The notes beneath the pieces were generated by a model that ran no database searches, had not been told where the DNA came from, and was given only the letters and a program-made list of their open reading frames with translations. The position numbers were made by a program, and so were the translations under genes. From Acidobacteriota bacterium (lineage in GTDB: Bacteria; Acidobacteriota; Vicinamibacteria; Vicinamibacterales; UBA2999), in assembly GCA_030650395.1 (NCBI GenBank), contig JAUSDY010000143.1, forward strand, positions 1 through 64,000: a DNA stretch of 64,000 bases. The letters run 5' to 3'. Shown piece after piece: positions 26,397 to 34,542 of the stretch. How positions within the stretch are numbered: the first letter of the stretch is position 1; every line of letters begins with the position of its first letter.

Positions 26397-27317
26397 ATGA
26401 CGAGACGCCAGACGGCCTCCATAGTCTTCGTCGTCCTCTGTGTCGTCCTCGTCGCCACCGCCGTCACCCTCAACATCGGCTGGATTCTCGCCAACGGGCG
26501 CAGCGTTGCGCCGCTCGTCTTCGGCATCATCTCCTTCAGCCTGATCATCGCGGGCATCATCATTTACACGGTGTTCCTCGTCCGCGAAATGGGCATCACC
26601 GAACAGCAAGATAGCTTCCTGAACTCGGTCACGCACGAGCTCAAGACGCCGATTGCATCGATTCGCCTGTACCTCGAGACGCTGCAGTCGCGCGATGTCG
26701 GCGACGCGCAGCGCAAAGAGTTCTACCGGATCATGCTGGAGGATGCGGCGCGGCTGCAGAGCACGGTGGAGCAGGTGCTGCGGGCCGGCGCGGCGCGGCA
26801 GAAATCCAAGCTGCACCACATTGCGCCGGTCGATCTGGCATGGCTCGTCGCCGAATGCGTCGACACCGCGCGCCTGCGCCACAACCTGCCGCCCGACGCC
26901 GTGTCGATGGTGGACGTCGATCCGAATACGCCGCTCGTCGTCGACGGCGACGTCGACGATCTGCGCACCGCAATCGCCAACCTGCTCGATAACGCGGTGA
27001 AGTACTCCGCCGGTCCGCCGCGGGTCTCGGTGCAGGCCGCGGGCCCGACACCCGACACGGCGTGGGTGCGCGTCAAAGATGCCGGCGTCGGTATTCCGCG
27101 CGCGCAGCTCAATCGCATCTTCAACCGCTTCTATCGGTTCCAGGGCGGCTCGTTCAAGACCAAGGGCACCGGCCTCGGCCTCTACATCGTCCGCGCGATC
27201 GCCAAACGCCACGGCGGCCGCGTGTTTGCGGAAAGCGCCGGCGAAGGAAAGGGCGCGACCTTCACGCTCGAATTGCCGCGCGCGAAAAACAGCGCCGGAG
27301 CCCGGCAAGCGTCATGA
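26397..27317 (+). CDS. Sensor histidine kinase
   Basis: A protein of 306 residues with two membrane helices (about 8-30 and 38-62) and almost no periplasmic loop, so it probably senses a membrane or cytoplasmic signal. The H-box SVTHELKTPIASIRLY places phospho-accepting His at 80. The ATPase has N-box NLLDNAVKYS, G1 DAGVGIP, F-box FNRFYRFQGGSFKTKGTGLGLYIV (with G2) and ends GKGATFTLELP. The stop overlaps the regulator's ATG (ATGA), so the two are translated together. The neighbouring desaturase is a plausible but unproven target. Confidence 0.93.
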   Translation: MTRRQTASIVFVVLCVVLVATAVTLNIGWILANGRSVAPLVFGIISFSLIIAGIIIYTVFLVREMGITEQQDSFLNSVTHELKTPIASIRLYLETLQSRDVGDAQRKEFYRIMLEDAARLQSTVEQVLRAGAARQKSKLHHIAPVDLAWLVAECVDTARLRHNLPPDAVSMVDVDPNTPLVVDGDVDDLRTAIANLLDNAVKYSAGPPRVSVQAAGPTPDTAWVRVKDAGVGIPRAQLNRIFNRFYRFQGGSFKTKGTGLGLYIVRAIAKRHGGRVFAESAGEGKGATFTLELPRAKNSAGARQAS

Positions 27318-28009
27318 GCAGAATCCTCATCGTCGAAGACGAAGCGCACCTCGCCGAAGGCCTGCGCTTCAACCTCGAGGCCGAGGGCCACGCGGTCGAC
27401 GTCGATGGCGACGGCCAGAAGGCGCTGGAACGCCTGCTCGCCAATCGCGATGGCTACGACGCGGTCGTGCTCGACGTGATGCTGCCCGGTAAGGACGGCT
27501 TCACCGTGGCGAAGGAGCTTCGCGCCGCCGGCCACTATGTACCGGTGTTGATGCTGACCGCGCGCAGCCGGCCCGCCGATGTGCTGCAGGGATTCGAGGC
27601 GGGCGCAGACGACTACCTGCCGAAACCGTTCGAGCTGCAGATCCTGCTGGCGCGCTTGCGCGGGCTGCTGCGCCGCCGGCAGTGGATGCAGCAGGATCAG
27701 CACGAGCACGAGCAGCTGACGTTTGCCGGCAAGACACTCGATCTCGAGGCGCTCGAGCTGCACGTCGGCGAGAAGGCGTACCAGCTCACGCAAATGGAGT
27801 GCGACCTGCTTCAGTATCTGGTGAAGAACGCCGGCCGGCCGGTGTCGCGCAAGGCGATTCTCGAAGAGGTGTGGGATCTTCATGAAGACACCGACACGCG
27901 CGCGATCGACAACTTCGTGGTGCGGCTGCGCCGGTATCTCGAGAAGGATCCGACCAAGCCGAAGCATCTCGTCACGGTGCGGGGCGTGGGCTACAAGTTC
28001 GTTGAGTAG
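27314..28009 (+). CDS. OmpR-family response regulator
   Basis: A protein of 231 residues. The receiver domain has acidic pocket VEDE (8-10), phosphorylated D54 in VVLDVMLPGKDG, the switch Thr in LMLTAR and Lys in YLPKPFE. The C-terminal winged helix reads YQLTQMECDLLQYLVKNAGRPVSRKAILEEVW and RAIDNFVVRLRRYLEKDPTKPKHLVTVRGVGYKF. Start at ATG 27314 within the kinase stop. It acts as a DNA-binding transcription factor activated by the upstream kinase. Confidence 0.95.
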   Translation: MSRILIVEDEAHLAEGLRFNLEAEGHAVDVDGDGQKALERLLANRDGYDAVVLDVMLPGKDGFTVAKELRAAGHYVPVLMLTARSRPADVLQGFEAGADDYLPKPFELQILLARLRGLLRRRQWMQQDQHEHEQLTFAGKTLDLEALELHVGEKAYQLTQMECDLLQYLVKNAGRPVSRKAILEEVWDLHEDTDTRAIDNFVVRLRRYLEKDPTKPKHLVTVRGVGYKFVE

Positions 28010-28016
28010 ACGGGCC

Positions 28017-28098
28017 CAGGGATCAGGGCTCAGGGATCAGCGCGAAAAATGCTCTTGATGCGCTGAACCCTGATCCCCGATCCCTGATTACCTGATCC
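28017..28098. terminator. Inverted GATCAGGG array between convergent genes
   Basis: CAGGGATCAGGGCTCAGGGATC is followed by a 28-nt centre with TCAGCGC/GCGCTGA arms and then CCTGATCCCCGATCCCTGAT. It lies exactly between the ends of the response regulator and the convergent esterase gene, so a bidirectional terminator role is likely. It is also a member of the repeat family. Confidence 0.55.
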
Positions 28099-29218
28099 CG
28101 AACAACAGGAACGAGGTCTTCTGCGTGGCGCGGAAGTTATCGTCCGACACCACCAGCAGCGTGCGCGTGCCATTCGGCAGCGTGGGTCCGAACGCTAGCG
28201 CCTCGAAATTCTCGAGGCGGGCAATCGCGGGCGACAACTTCGGTGCCAGCTTCGCAAGATCGAGCAGCGGACGCTTGCGCGCTTCGTTGCCGATCAGTTC
28301 CACCGTGAAGAGCTGAACCGCGTTGGCGCTGTGCTCCCCTGCCGCGTCCAACAGGCAGGCGCGCTCCATCGCGACGAGCGTCGTCTCCGTGAGCGCCAGC
28401 AGATCGACCAACCCGTTCTCACCGTCGCTGCAAATTTGTGGAAACCCGTCGAGGCGCGGCGTCGGCGAAATCATGTAGCGCCACTCGATCCCGGGTTGCC
28501 ATTCCGATCCTCGCCGCTCGAAGGCGATCAGCCTGCCGGCCGCCGGTCGCGTGAACGACGTCGGCTCGCCGTCTTGCTTGAGCGGCTGTTCGAGGCCCGC
28601 GATCACCCGCCCGCTCGGCATCCGCGTCAGGCTCTCGAAACCCTGGTTGTCGCGCAAGCCGCGCCCCGGATCGTCGGTGATCGAAAAGTTGCCGGGATAT
28701 GCCGTCACGCCGAGGACCACGCCGTCGCGAGTGACATGAAGGATGGCGGGTTGCCAGACCTCGCCGTCGAGCACGTGCCCCTCTTCACCCATCAGGAATG
28801 TGCCGTCGGGCAGCGCCACGATGGCTTCGAGGTCCGATTCGCGCGCCACGCGATCGGCGACGCCCGGGCCCGGCGTCAGCGCCATCAGCCGAGTCGGCGT
28901 GACCTGCAGGCGGCCGCCGCCAAACTCGATCGTCAGCCACGCGACCCGTGTGCTGTCGCGATCGTCGATCGCGCCGATCCACTGTCCGCTGGTCGTATCG
29001 AGCGCCAATCCCGACACGCTGCCGAACCGGGCGCTATCGCTCAGTAATGGATAGACGCTGGCGGAGGGACGGGTGAACTCACCGAGCCACGTCAGCGCGA
29101 GCGGCAGGGTCGGGCCGGGCGCGGACGGCACCACCGACGGCGGGCGTGCCGGCGCGCAGGCGCCCAGCCCGAGCGTCACGAGCAGACAAATCGCGGACCC
29201 GGTCCGTGGCAGAATCAC
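28088..29218 (-). CDS. Lipoprotein with esterase-like activity of phytase domain
   Basis: A protein of 376 residues from GTG 29218. The signal VILPRTGSAICLLVTLGLGAC has a lipobox ending at Cys19. The mature part contains GEFTRPSASVYPLLSDSARFGSVSGLALDTTSGQWIGAIDDRD, ARESDLEAIVALPDGTFLMGEEG, DNQGFESLTRMPSGRVIAGLEQPL and RLENFEALAFGPTLPNGTRTLLVVSDDNF, the repeating acidic blades of the phytase-like esterase (DUF of the SdiA-regulated/phytase group). It is probably an outer-membrane or periplasmic hydrolase; the substrate is unknown. Longer in-frame starts lie inside the divergent DinB gene and are rejected. Confidence 0.8.
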   Translation of the reverse strand: MILPRTGSAICLLVTLGLGACAPARPPSVVPSAPGPTLPLALTWLGEFTRPSASVYPLLSDSARFGSVSGLALDTTSGQWIGAIDDRDSTRVAWLTIEFGGGRLQVTPTRLMALTPGPGVADRVARESDLEAIVALPDGTFLMGEEGHVLDGEVWQPAILHVTRDGVVLGVTAYPGNFSITDDPGRGLRDNQGFESLTRMPSGRVIAGLEQPLKQDGEPTSFTRPAAGRLIAFERRGSEWQPGIEWRYMISPTPRLDGFPQICSDGENGLVDLLALTETTLVAMERACLLDAAGEHSANAVQLFTVELIGNEARKRPLLDLAKLAPKLSPAIARLENFEALAFGPTLPNGTRTLLVVSDDNFRATQKTSFLLFGIR

Positions 29219-29281
29219 GTTGTTGAGAATCACCGTCCAGTTACGGTCCGCCGGAAGGCGGACCACATTGTGAGGTCCATG

Positions 29282-29818
29282 ATGACACGCTTGTTCACGG
29301 CCGTTGCGCTTGCAGCGCTTGCGCTCGTTCCCACTGCCGCCGCCGCGCAGGCCGGCGCCAACCCGTACACCGACGCCGTGATGGCGCAACTCGCGCAGGT
29401 GAAGACGCCGATTATCCGCACCGCCGAGAAAGTGCCGGAGGATCTTTATGCGTTCAAGCCGACCCCGGAGGTCCGCAGCCTCGGGCAGTTAATCGGTCAC
29501 ATCGCCGACGCCAACTTCAATATCTGCGGCGCGGGCGGCGGCGAGAAACCGCCGGCCACCGGCGGCATTGAGAAGACCACCACCGGCAAAGCCGCGCTGC
29601 AAAAGGCGCTGGCCGAGTCGTTCGCGTTTTGCGAGAAGGTGCTCGCGGGGATGGACGACAAGAAGGGCGCCGAGAGCATCAAGTTCATCACCGGCCCGAC
29701 GCCGCGGCTGATGGTGCTCGCCTTCAACAACTCGCACGACTACGAGCACTACGGCAATCTGGTTACCTACATGCGGCTGAAGGGCATCGTGCCCCCGTCG
29801 TCCGAGCCCACCAAGTAA
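29282..29818 (+). CDS. Secreted DinB-family protein
   Basis: A protein of 178 residues with signal peptide MTRLFTAVALAALALVPTAAAAQ. The DinB four-helix fold is recognised from ANPYTDAVMAQLAQVKTPIIRTAEKVPEDLYAFKPTPEVRSLGQLIGHIADANF and the C-terminal FNNSHDYEHYGNLVTYMRLKGIVPPSS. The first His (GHIADA) and the C-terminal His pair of DYEHYG/SHD provide a possible metal triad. DinB-like proteins include thiol-dependent transferases, but many acidobacterial secreted members have no known role. Two ATGs (29279, 29282) follow GAGG; 29282 has the better spacing. It is divergent from the esterase gene. Confidence 0.85.
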   Translation: MTRLFTAVALAALALVPTAAAAQAGANPYTDAVMAQLAQVKTPIIRTAEKVPEDLYAFKPTPEVRSLGQLIGHIADANFNICGAGGGEKPPATGGIEKTTTGKAALQKALAESFAFCEKVLAGMDDKKGAESIKFITGPTPRLMVLAFNNSHDYEHYGNLVTYMRLKGIVPPSSEPTK

Positions 29819-29823
29819 CGGGA

Positions 29824-30254
29824 TCGTAATATCCGGGGCGGCGCTGGACCACCGCCTCGGGTATCGTCGCGGCCGGCAATGGACTGCAGGCGGACGGCAA
29901 CCTGCCGGACCGGGCAACCGCTTCTTCACCTGCGAGCTGCGCACCTCGATTACCTACAACGCCGGTCAGCGCTTCACCTTCAAGTCGTCGGACGACCTGT
30001 TCGTCTTCATCAATCGAAGACTGGTGCAGAACATGAACCTGGGCGGCGTCCACGCGGAACGCAGCTTCACGGTAAACATGGACACAATTGCAGGCGCCAT
30101 GGGCTTCTCGCCCGGGGAAACCTACCCTCTGGATATTTTCTTTGCTCATCGCGGTTCCGCAACGCCTACCCAGCAATACGGCGATTGTGGCCCGGGGGTC
30201 GGGCGAGGCATCCCCCGAACGGCGTATTTTAGAAGAATCCTAGCGGGCCCTTAG
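29824..30254 (+). pseudogene. Remnant of a fibro-slime domain protein
   Basis: One frame, open across the whole stretch, contains RTSITYNAGQRFTFKSSDDLFVFINRRL, LGGVHAERSFTVNMDTIAG and GFSPGETYPLDIFFAHRG. These are the core motifs of the fibro-slime/PA14-like domain (FTFxGDDDxWVFINxxL, DLGGVH, GLxxGxTYPLDFFFAERH). There is no start codon, signal peptide or upstream domain: the frame begins inside the DinB gene. After the motif the sequence diverges and stops at 30254, overlapping the convergent PQQ gene by 15 nt. An internal GTG (30024) would give only 76 residues. I read it as a decayed fragment of a larger surface protein. Confidence 0.65.
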
Positions 30255-31493
30255 ATCGTGCGCATAGACATCATCCTGATCCCGGATGATCAGCAGGCCG
30301 CCCGCCACGATGGGGTGGCTCCACGTCGGCGCGCCACTCTGCTGCGGGATGGTGAACCGGCCATGCTCGCGATAGCCCGTCGGGCTGGCTTCGGCTAGCC
30401 CGACGACGCCATCCTCGCTGTAGAGGATGAGACGCTCGTCCGCGAAGATCAGTGATCCCTTGCCGACGCTGCGATCGCGCCACGCCATCTGCCCGGTGTC
30501 GAATTTCAAAGCCGTGAGAATGCTGCTCGAGAAGCCGTAGATGTGATCGCCGACCAGCACGGAGCTGGCGTGGTGGTTGCGCATCTCGCGCGTGAAATAC
30601 ACCTCGGTCGCCGACGCGATGTTGCCGGCGGCGCGGACCTCGAGCAATGCCGCGCCGGTGCCGTAGTCGGACGATACGAACACGCGGGTGCCGCGGATGA
30701 TCGGCGTCGCGATGTTCGCGGTGCCGTTGGCCGCCTTGTTGTACGACCACAGTAGCCGGCCGTCGCGCGCGTCGACGGCAAGCGTGCGCTCGCCGGTGAA
30801 GAACACCACCTGCTGCAGGCTGCCCGTGCGCAGCAGCATCGGCGATGAGTAACCGGCTTCGTCGCTGTGTTGTTGCCACAACGTGGCGCCGTCGGCCTTG
30901 GCGATCGCAACGATCGACGCGCGGGATCCGCCGGCGTTGACGAGGAGGCGGTCACCGACGATCAGGGGCGATTCGCTGTAACCCCAGTAGGGATTTCTGC
31001 CGCCGAATTTCTGGATGATGTTCACCGACCAGATTTTCTTGCCGGTCGCGTTTTCGAGGCAGGTGAGATCGCCGCTGCCGCCGAGCACGTAGAGTCGATC
31101 GCCTTCGACGGTCGGCGTGCTGCGCGGGCCGTCGCCGCGATCGTTCTCGAAGCGGCGGCCGTTGAGGTAGTCCCACACCTTCTTGCCGGTGGCGCGATCG
31201 AGCGCGGTCACATACTCATTGCCCGCGCGCGCGCCGAGCGTGTAGAGCCGGCCGCCGGATGTCGAGAAGGAGGAATATCCGTTCCCCACGCCGCCCGCGC
31301 GCCACACCTGCGGCGGCCCGCCCTTCGGCCAGTCCTTGAGCAGCCCGGTTTCGGTGGAGATGCCGTCACGGTTCGGCCCGCGCCACTGGAACCACTCAGC
31401 GGGCTCCGGCACGGGCGCAGGCGTTTGCGTCGCCGCCGATACGCTCAGCGTCATGATCCCAACAACGACGGTGATCCACTGTCTCGGTGTCAT
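30240..31493 (-). CDS. Secreted PQQ-like beta-propeller protein
   Basis: A protein of 417 residues from ATG 31493 with signal peptide MTPRQWITVVVGIMTLSVSAATQ. It begins with the WFQWRGPNRDGISTETGLLKDWPKGGPPQVWRAGGVGNGYSS pattern of PQQ-repeat proteins. Propeller blades show VTALDRATGKKVWDY, LTCLENATGKKIWSV, VAIAKADGATLWQQ and LAVDARDGRLLWSY. No EF-hand and no dehydrogenase cysteine pair are present, so catalysis is doubtful and a structural or binding propeller is likelier. It is divergent from the PEGA gene across a GAACC repeat array. Confidence 0.85.
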   Translation of the reverse strand: MTPRQWITVVVGIMTLSVSAATQTPAPVPEPAEWFQWRGPNRDGISTETGLLKDWPKGGPPQVWRAGGVGNGYSSFSTSGGRLYTLGARAGNEYVTALDRATGKKVWDYLNGRRFENDRGDGPRSTPTVEGDRLYVLGGSGDLTCLENATGKKIWSVNIIQKFGGRNPYWGYSESPLIVGDRLLVNAGGSRASIVAIAKADGATLWQQHSDEAGYSSPMLLRTGSLQQVVFFTGERTLAVDARDGRLLWSYNKAANGTANIATPIIRGTRVFVSSDYGTGAALLEVRAAGNIASATEVYFTREMRNHHASSVLVGDHIYGFSSSILTALKFDTGQMAWRDRSVGKGSLIFADERLILYSEDGVVGLAEASPTGYREHGRFTIPQQSGAPTWSHPIVAGGLLIIRDQDDVYAHDLRAR

Positions 31494-31524
31494 CTGTCTT
31501 AAAAGACTAGCCACAGATTAGCAA

Positions 31525-31622
31525 AGGTTCTGAAAGGTTCTGAAGGGTGCTGTCTGAACCCCTCAGAACCCTTCTGAACCCCTCTGAACCTGTCTGAACC
31601 TGTCTGAACCTGTCTGAACCCT
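31525..31622. repeat. Inverted array of GGTTCTGA/TCAGAACC-type units
   Basis: GGTTCTGAAAGGTTCTGAAG stands on the left, then about eight units such as CTGAACCCCT and CTGAACCTGT on the right (the last four perfectly tandem, 10 bp). It occupies the divergent promoter region of the PQQ and PEGA genes. The same unit occurs inside the amidase gene at 52258. Confidence 0.85.
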
Positions 31623-31649
31623 CTATTGAATCTGCTACCATCGTCCGCT

Positions 31650-32414
31650 GTGAATCGCGCGGTTGTCATCGGTGTGACCGTCATCGTTCTGAGCGGGATA
31701 GGGGCAGTTTTCCTGATGCGCGACGTGCCGGCTCCTGCGTCAGCGCCCGAGCCTCGTTCTGCGGCACCGGCCCCAACACCCGGCCGCGTAACAAAAGGAG
31801 CACCGCCACCATCTGCGGCCCCAGTCGCCTCAGCGCCCCGCAAAACAGTACCCAAGAAAGCCCCGGCCCCGGTCATGGCGGCGCCCGCGGCTCCGACGCT
31901 TGCGACGCTCACACTTGAATCAGACGTTCCCGGCGCAGCCGTGTTCATCGATCGCCAGTTCGTCGGCAACACGCCGCTGACGCTCGACAAGCTCGAGCCC
32001 GGCACCAGGCGCCTGCAGTTGACCGCCACCGGCTTCGACAGCGTGCAGAAGAGCATCGAGCTCGCGGCGGGTCCCAACGCCATCACCGTCCGCATCAAGG
32101 AAGTCAGCCTCAGCGCGAAGGTCCCGGTGGTGCACAAGCACGCCATGGGTTCGTGCGAGGGCACGCTCGTCGCCACGATCGACGGCTTGAAGTACGACAC
32201 CTCCAACAAGAACGATGCGTTCACGCTCCCCTACGGCCAAGCCGAGCAGTTCGCGGTCGACTACCTGCAGAAAAACCTGCGCGTGAAGCAGAAGGGCGGC
32301 AAGACCTGGAACTTCACCGACAAGAACGACAACGCCGACGCCCTCTTCGTGTTCCACCGCGAGGTCGAGGCGGCCCGGAAGAAGCTGGCTGACGGCTACA
32401 CCCCTGTGCGCTGA
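31650..32414 (+). CDS. PEGA-domain membrane-anchored protein
   Basis: A protein of 254 residues from GTG 31650 (TTG 31626 also in frame). One helix (VVIGVTVIVLSGIGAVFLM) is followed by a Pro/Ala-rich linker (about 25-85). A PEGA domain then reads LTLESDVPGAAVFIDRQFVGNTPLTLDKLEPGTRRLQLTATGFDSVQKSIEL, with the usual surface-layer motif GxxVFIDxxxxGxTP. The C-terminal 85 residues (HKHAMGSCEGTLVATIDGLKYDTSNKNDAFTLPYGQ...) are beta-rich and probably form a separate binding domain. PEGA domains sit on cell-envelope proteins and often bind glycans. TACCAT 8 nt before the GTG is a possible -10 box. Confidence 0.8.
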   Translation: MNRAVVIGVTVIVLSGIGAVFLMRDVPAPASAPEPRSAAPAPTPGRVTKGAPPPSAAPVASAPRKTVPKKAPAPVMAAPAAPTLATLTLESDVPGAAVFIDRQFVGNTPLTLDKLEPGTRRLQLTATGFDSVQKSIELAAGPNAITVRIKEVSLSAKVPVVHKHAMGSCEGTLVATIDGLKYDTSNKNDAFTLPYGQAEQFAVDYLQKNLRVKQKGGKTWNFTDKNDNADALFVFHREVEAARKKLADGYTPVR

Positions 32415-32457
32415 TCCCTGTGCGCTGATCCCTGATCCCTGATCCCCAATCCCTGGA
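32413..32457 (-). repeat. CTGATCCCT tandem array
   Basis: Four units of CTGATCCCTG stand in one orientation between the PEGA and htpX genes. It is related to the GATCAGGG arrays at 26327 and 28017. Confidence 0.75.
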
Positions 32458-32462
32458 TTTGG

Positions 32463-32468
32463 TATTCT
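32463..32468 (+). promoter_or_regulatory. -10 box of htpX
   Basis: TATTCT ends 6 nt before the htpX ATG, with only GGATCC between. A leaderless start is possible. Confidence 0.4.
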
Positions 32469-32474
32469 GGATCC

Positions 32475-33344
32475 ATGAAACGCATTCTCCTGTTCGTCGC
32501 CACCAACCTCGCCGTCATGATCACGCTGTCGATCGTGCTCAGCCTGCTGGGCGTCGGCGGCTACCTCACCCCGGATGGGCTGGACTACTCGGCGTTGATG
32601 GTGTTCTGCCTCGTCTGGGGCATGGGCGGCGCCTTCATCTCGCTGCAGATGTCGCGCTTCATGGCCAAGATGGCGATGGGCGTGCAGCTCATCAACGGCA
32701 AGAGCGGCCAGGCCGAGCTCGACTGGCTCTACCGCACCGTTGACCAGCTCGCGCAGAAGGCCGGGCTGCAGATGCCTGAAGTCGGCGTCTACGATTCGCC
32801 GGAAGTGAACGCGTTCGCAACGGGGCCGAGCAAGAAGCGCAGCCTGGTTGCGGTCTCGAGCGGCCTGATGCGCTCGATGCAGCACCAGGAAATCGAGGGC
32901 GTGCTCGCCCACGAGATCTCGCACATCCAGAACGGCGACATGGTCACCATGACCCTGATCCAGGGCGTGGTCAACGCCTTTGTGATGTTCTTCGCCCGCA
33001 TCATCGCCAACATCGTCCGGCAGATGGTCGACGAGAAGATCTCGCACCTGGTGTTCTTCGGCGTCACGCTCGTGCTCGACATCCTGCTGGGCATTCTCGG
33101 CATGATGGTGGTGGCGTGGTTCTCTCGCGCGCGCGAATTCCGCGCCGACGCGGGCGGCGCGGCGCTGGCCGGCAAGTCCAACATGATCGGCGCCCTCCAG
33201 CGCCTGATGCAGAACAAAGCGCTGGTCGACACCTCGCAGCCGCAGCTGGCCACCATGAAGATCAACGGCGGCAAGGGCTTCATGTCGCTGATCTCGACGC
33301 ATCCTCCTCTCGAGGTTCGGATTGCGGCGTTGAATGGTCTCTGA
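32475..33344 (+). CDS. htpX: Membrane zinc protease HtpX
   Basis: An M48 peptidase of 289 residues, the normal HtpX length. Two N-terminal helices (about 3-28 and 38-58) precede the catalytic HEISHIQNGD motif (HEXXH), then two helices (FVMFFARIIANIV, LVFFGVTLVLDILLGILGMMVVAWF) and REFRADAGGA with the third zinc ligand Glu. HtpX degrades misfolded membrane proteins in the inner membrane. The 3' end overlaps the next gene by 11 nt, so the two are translated from one mRNA. Confidence 0.96.
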   Translation: MKRILLFVATNLAVMITLSIVLSLLGVGGYLTPDGLDYSALMVFCLVWGMGGAFISLQMSRFMAKMAMGVQLINGKSGQAELDWLYRTVDQLAQKAGLQMPEVGVYDSPEVNAFATGPSKKRSLVAVSSGLMRSMQHQEIEGVLAHEISHIQNGDMVTMTLIQGVVNAFVMFFARIIANIVRQMVDEKISHLVFFGVTLVLDILLGILGMMVVAWFSRAREFRADAGGAALAGKSNMIGALQRLMQNKALVDTSQPQLATMKINGGKGFMSLISTHPPLEVRIAALNGL

Positions 33345-34542
33345 GACGGTCGAGGCCCAGGGCCACCTGATCGACTCCGGCAATTTCCAGTCGATCCTCA
33401 CCACCGTCGTTGAACACGGCTCCGAGTACGAGATCCTTCGCTTCGATGTCGGGCGCAAGAATGAAGAAGGCTCGTACCTTGCGCTGAAACTGACGACTGA
33501 TACGCCCGAGCGGCTGCAGGATCTGCTCTCCCGGTTGTCGGTCTTCGGCTGCTACGTCAAGGGCACGCCCGAAGCGCTGCTGCGCCCCGCCGACATGGAT
33601 GGCGCGGCGCCAGACGACTTCTACTCGTCGACCAATCACCGCACCTCGGTGTTTCTCAACGGCAAATGGGTCGCGGCCGACGAGCAGCGCATGGATGCGG
33701 CGTTGATCGTGGACGAGGGCCGCGTCAGCTGCCGCAAGCTGCGCGACATCAGGCGCGGTGATCTCGTGGTGTGCGGCATGCAGGGCGTGCGCGTCTCACC
33801 CGACGTGCAGTCGCGCGACAAGCCGAGCTTCGGCTTCATGAGCAACGAAGTCTCGTCGGAGCGCCGCGTTGAAACCGCCGTGGCGCGCGTCGCCGACATG
33901 ATGGCGCGCGTCAAGCAGGGCGGCGGCAAGATCGCGTTTGTCGCCGGCCCGGTGGTGGTGCACACCGGCGGCGGCCAGTATTTCTGCGACCTGATCCGCC
34001 TTGGCTATGTCGATGTGTTGTTATCGGGCAACGCGCTGGCCGTGCACGACATCGAGGTCGCGCTCTCCGGCACCTCGCTCGGCATCGACCTGAGCAGCGG
34101 CCACCCCGTTGAGCACGGCCATCGCAACCACATGCGCGCGATCAACACGGTGTGCCGCGCCGGCGGCATCGCGCGCGCCGTCGAGAGCGGCGTGCTCATC
34201 ACCGGCATCATGCACGCGTGCCACACGCACGGCGTGAAGTACATCCTCGCCGGATCGATCAGAGACGATGGCCCGCTGCCTGAGACGATGATGGACCTGG
34301 TGGCGGCGCAGGATGCCTACGGCAAGGCGTTGAAAGACGTCGAGGTCGTCGTGATGTTGTCGACGATGCTTCACAGCATCGGCGTCGGCAACATGCTGCC
34401 GTCGTGGGTGAAGGTGATCTGCGTCGACATCAACCCGGCGGTCGTCACGAAGTTATCGGATCGCGGATCGACGCAGACCGTCGGTATCGTCACCGACGTC
34501 GGATTGTTCCTCCACCAGCTCGCCGAGAAGCTGCGAGCCTAG
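33334..34542 (+). CDS. Archaeal-type ornithine cyclodeaminase family (LOR/SDH-like)
   Basis: A protein of 402 residues. The N-terminal half matches the LOR/SDH domain (EAQGHLIDSGNFQSILTTVVEHGSEYEILRFDVGRKNEEGSYLALKLTT...LLSRLSVFGC). The C-terminal half is a Rossmann domain (KIAFVAGPVVVHTGGGQYFCDLIRLGYVDVLLSGNALAVHDIE...HGVKYILAGSIRDDGPLPE). Known relatives are the NAD-dependent archaeal-type ornithine cyclodeaminase, making proline from ornithine, and the AgrE/ArgZ C-terminal region. A Lys-ketoglutarate reductase name is often attached wrongly. It starts inside the htpX 3' end. A link between the protease and proline metabolism is not obvious. Confidence 0.85.
   Translation: MVSETVEAQGHLIDSGNFQSILTTVVEHGSEYEILRFDVGRKNEEGSYLALKLTTDTPERLQDLLSRLSVFGCYVKGTPEALLRPADMDGAAPDDFYSSTNHRTSVFLNGKWVAADEQRMDAALIVDEGRVSCRKLRDIRRGDLVVCGMQGVRVSPDVQSRDKPSFGFMSNEVSSERRVETAVARVADMMARVKQGGGKIAFVAGPVVVHTGGGQYFCDLIRLGYVDVLLSGNALAVHDIEVALSGTSLGIDLSSGHPVEHGHRNHMRAINTVCRAGGIARAVESGVLITGIMHACHTHGVKYILAGSIRDDGPLPETMMDLVAAQDAYGKALKDVEVVVMLSTMLHSIGVGNMLPSWVKVICVDINPAVVTKLSDRGSTQTVGIVTDVGLFLHQLAEKLRA

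Noticed and set aside
31920-33458. 512-codon minus-strand frame over the PEGA and htpX genes
   Set aside because: Shadow frame spanning two well-supported genes and the gap between them; no domain.
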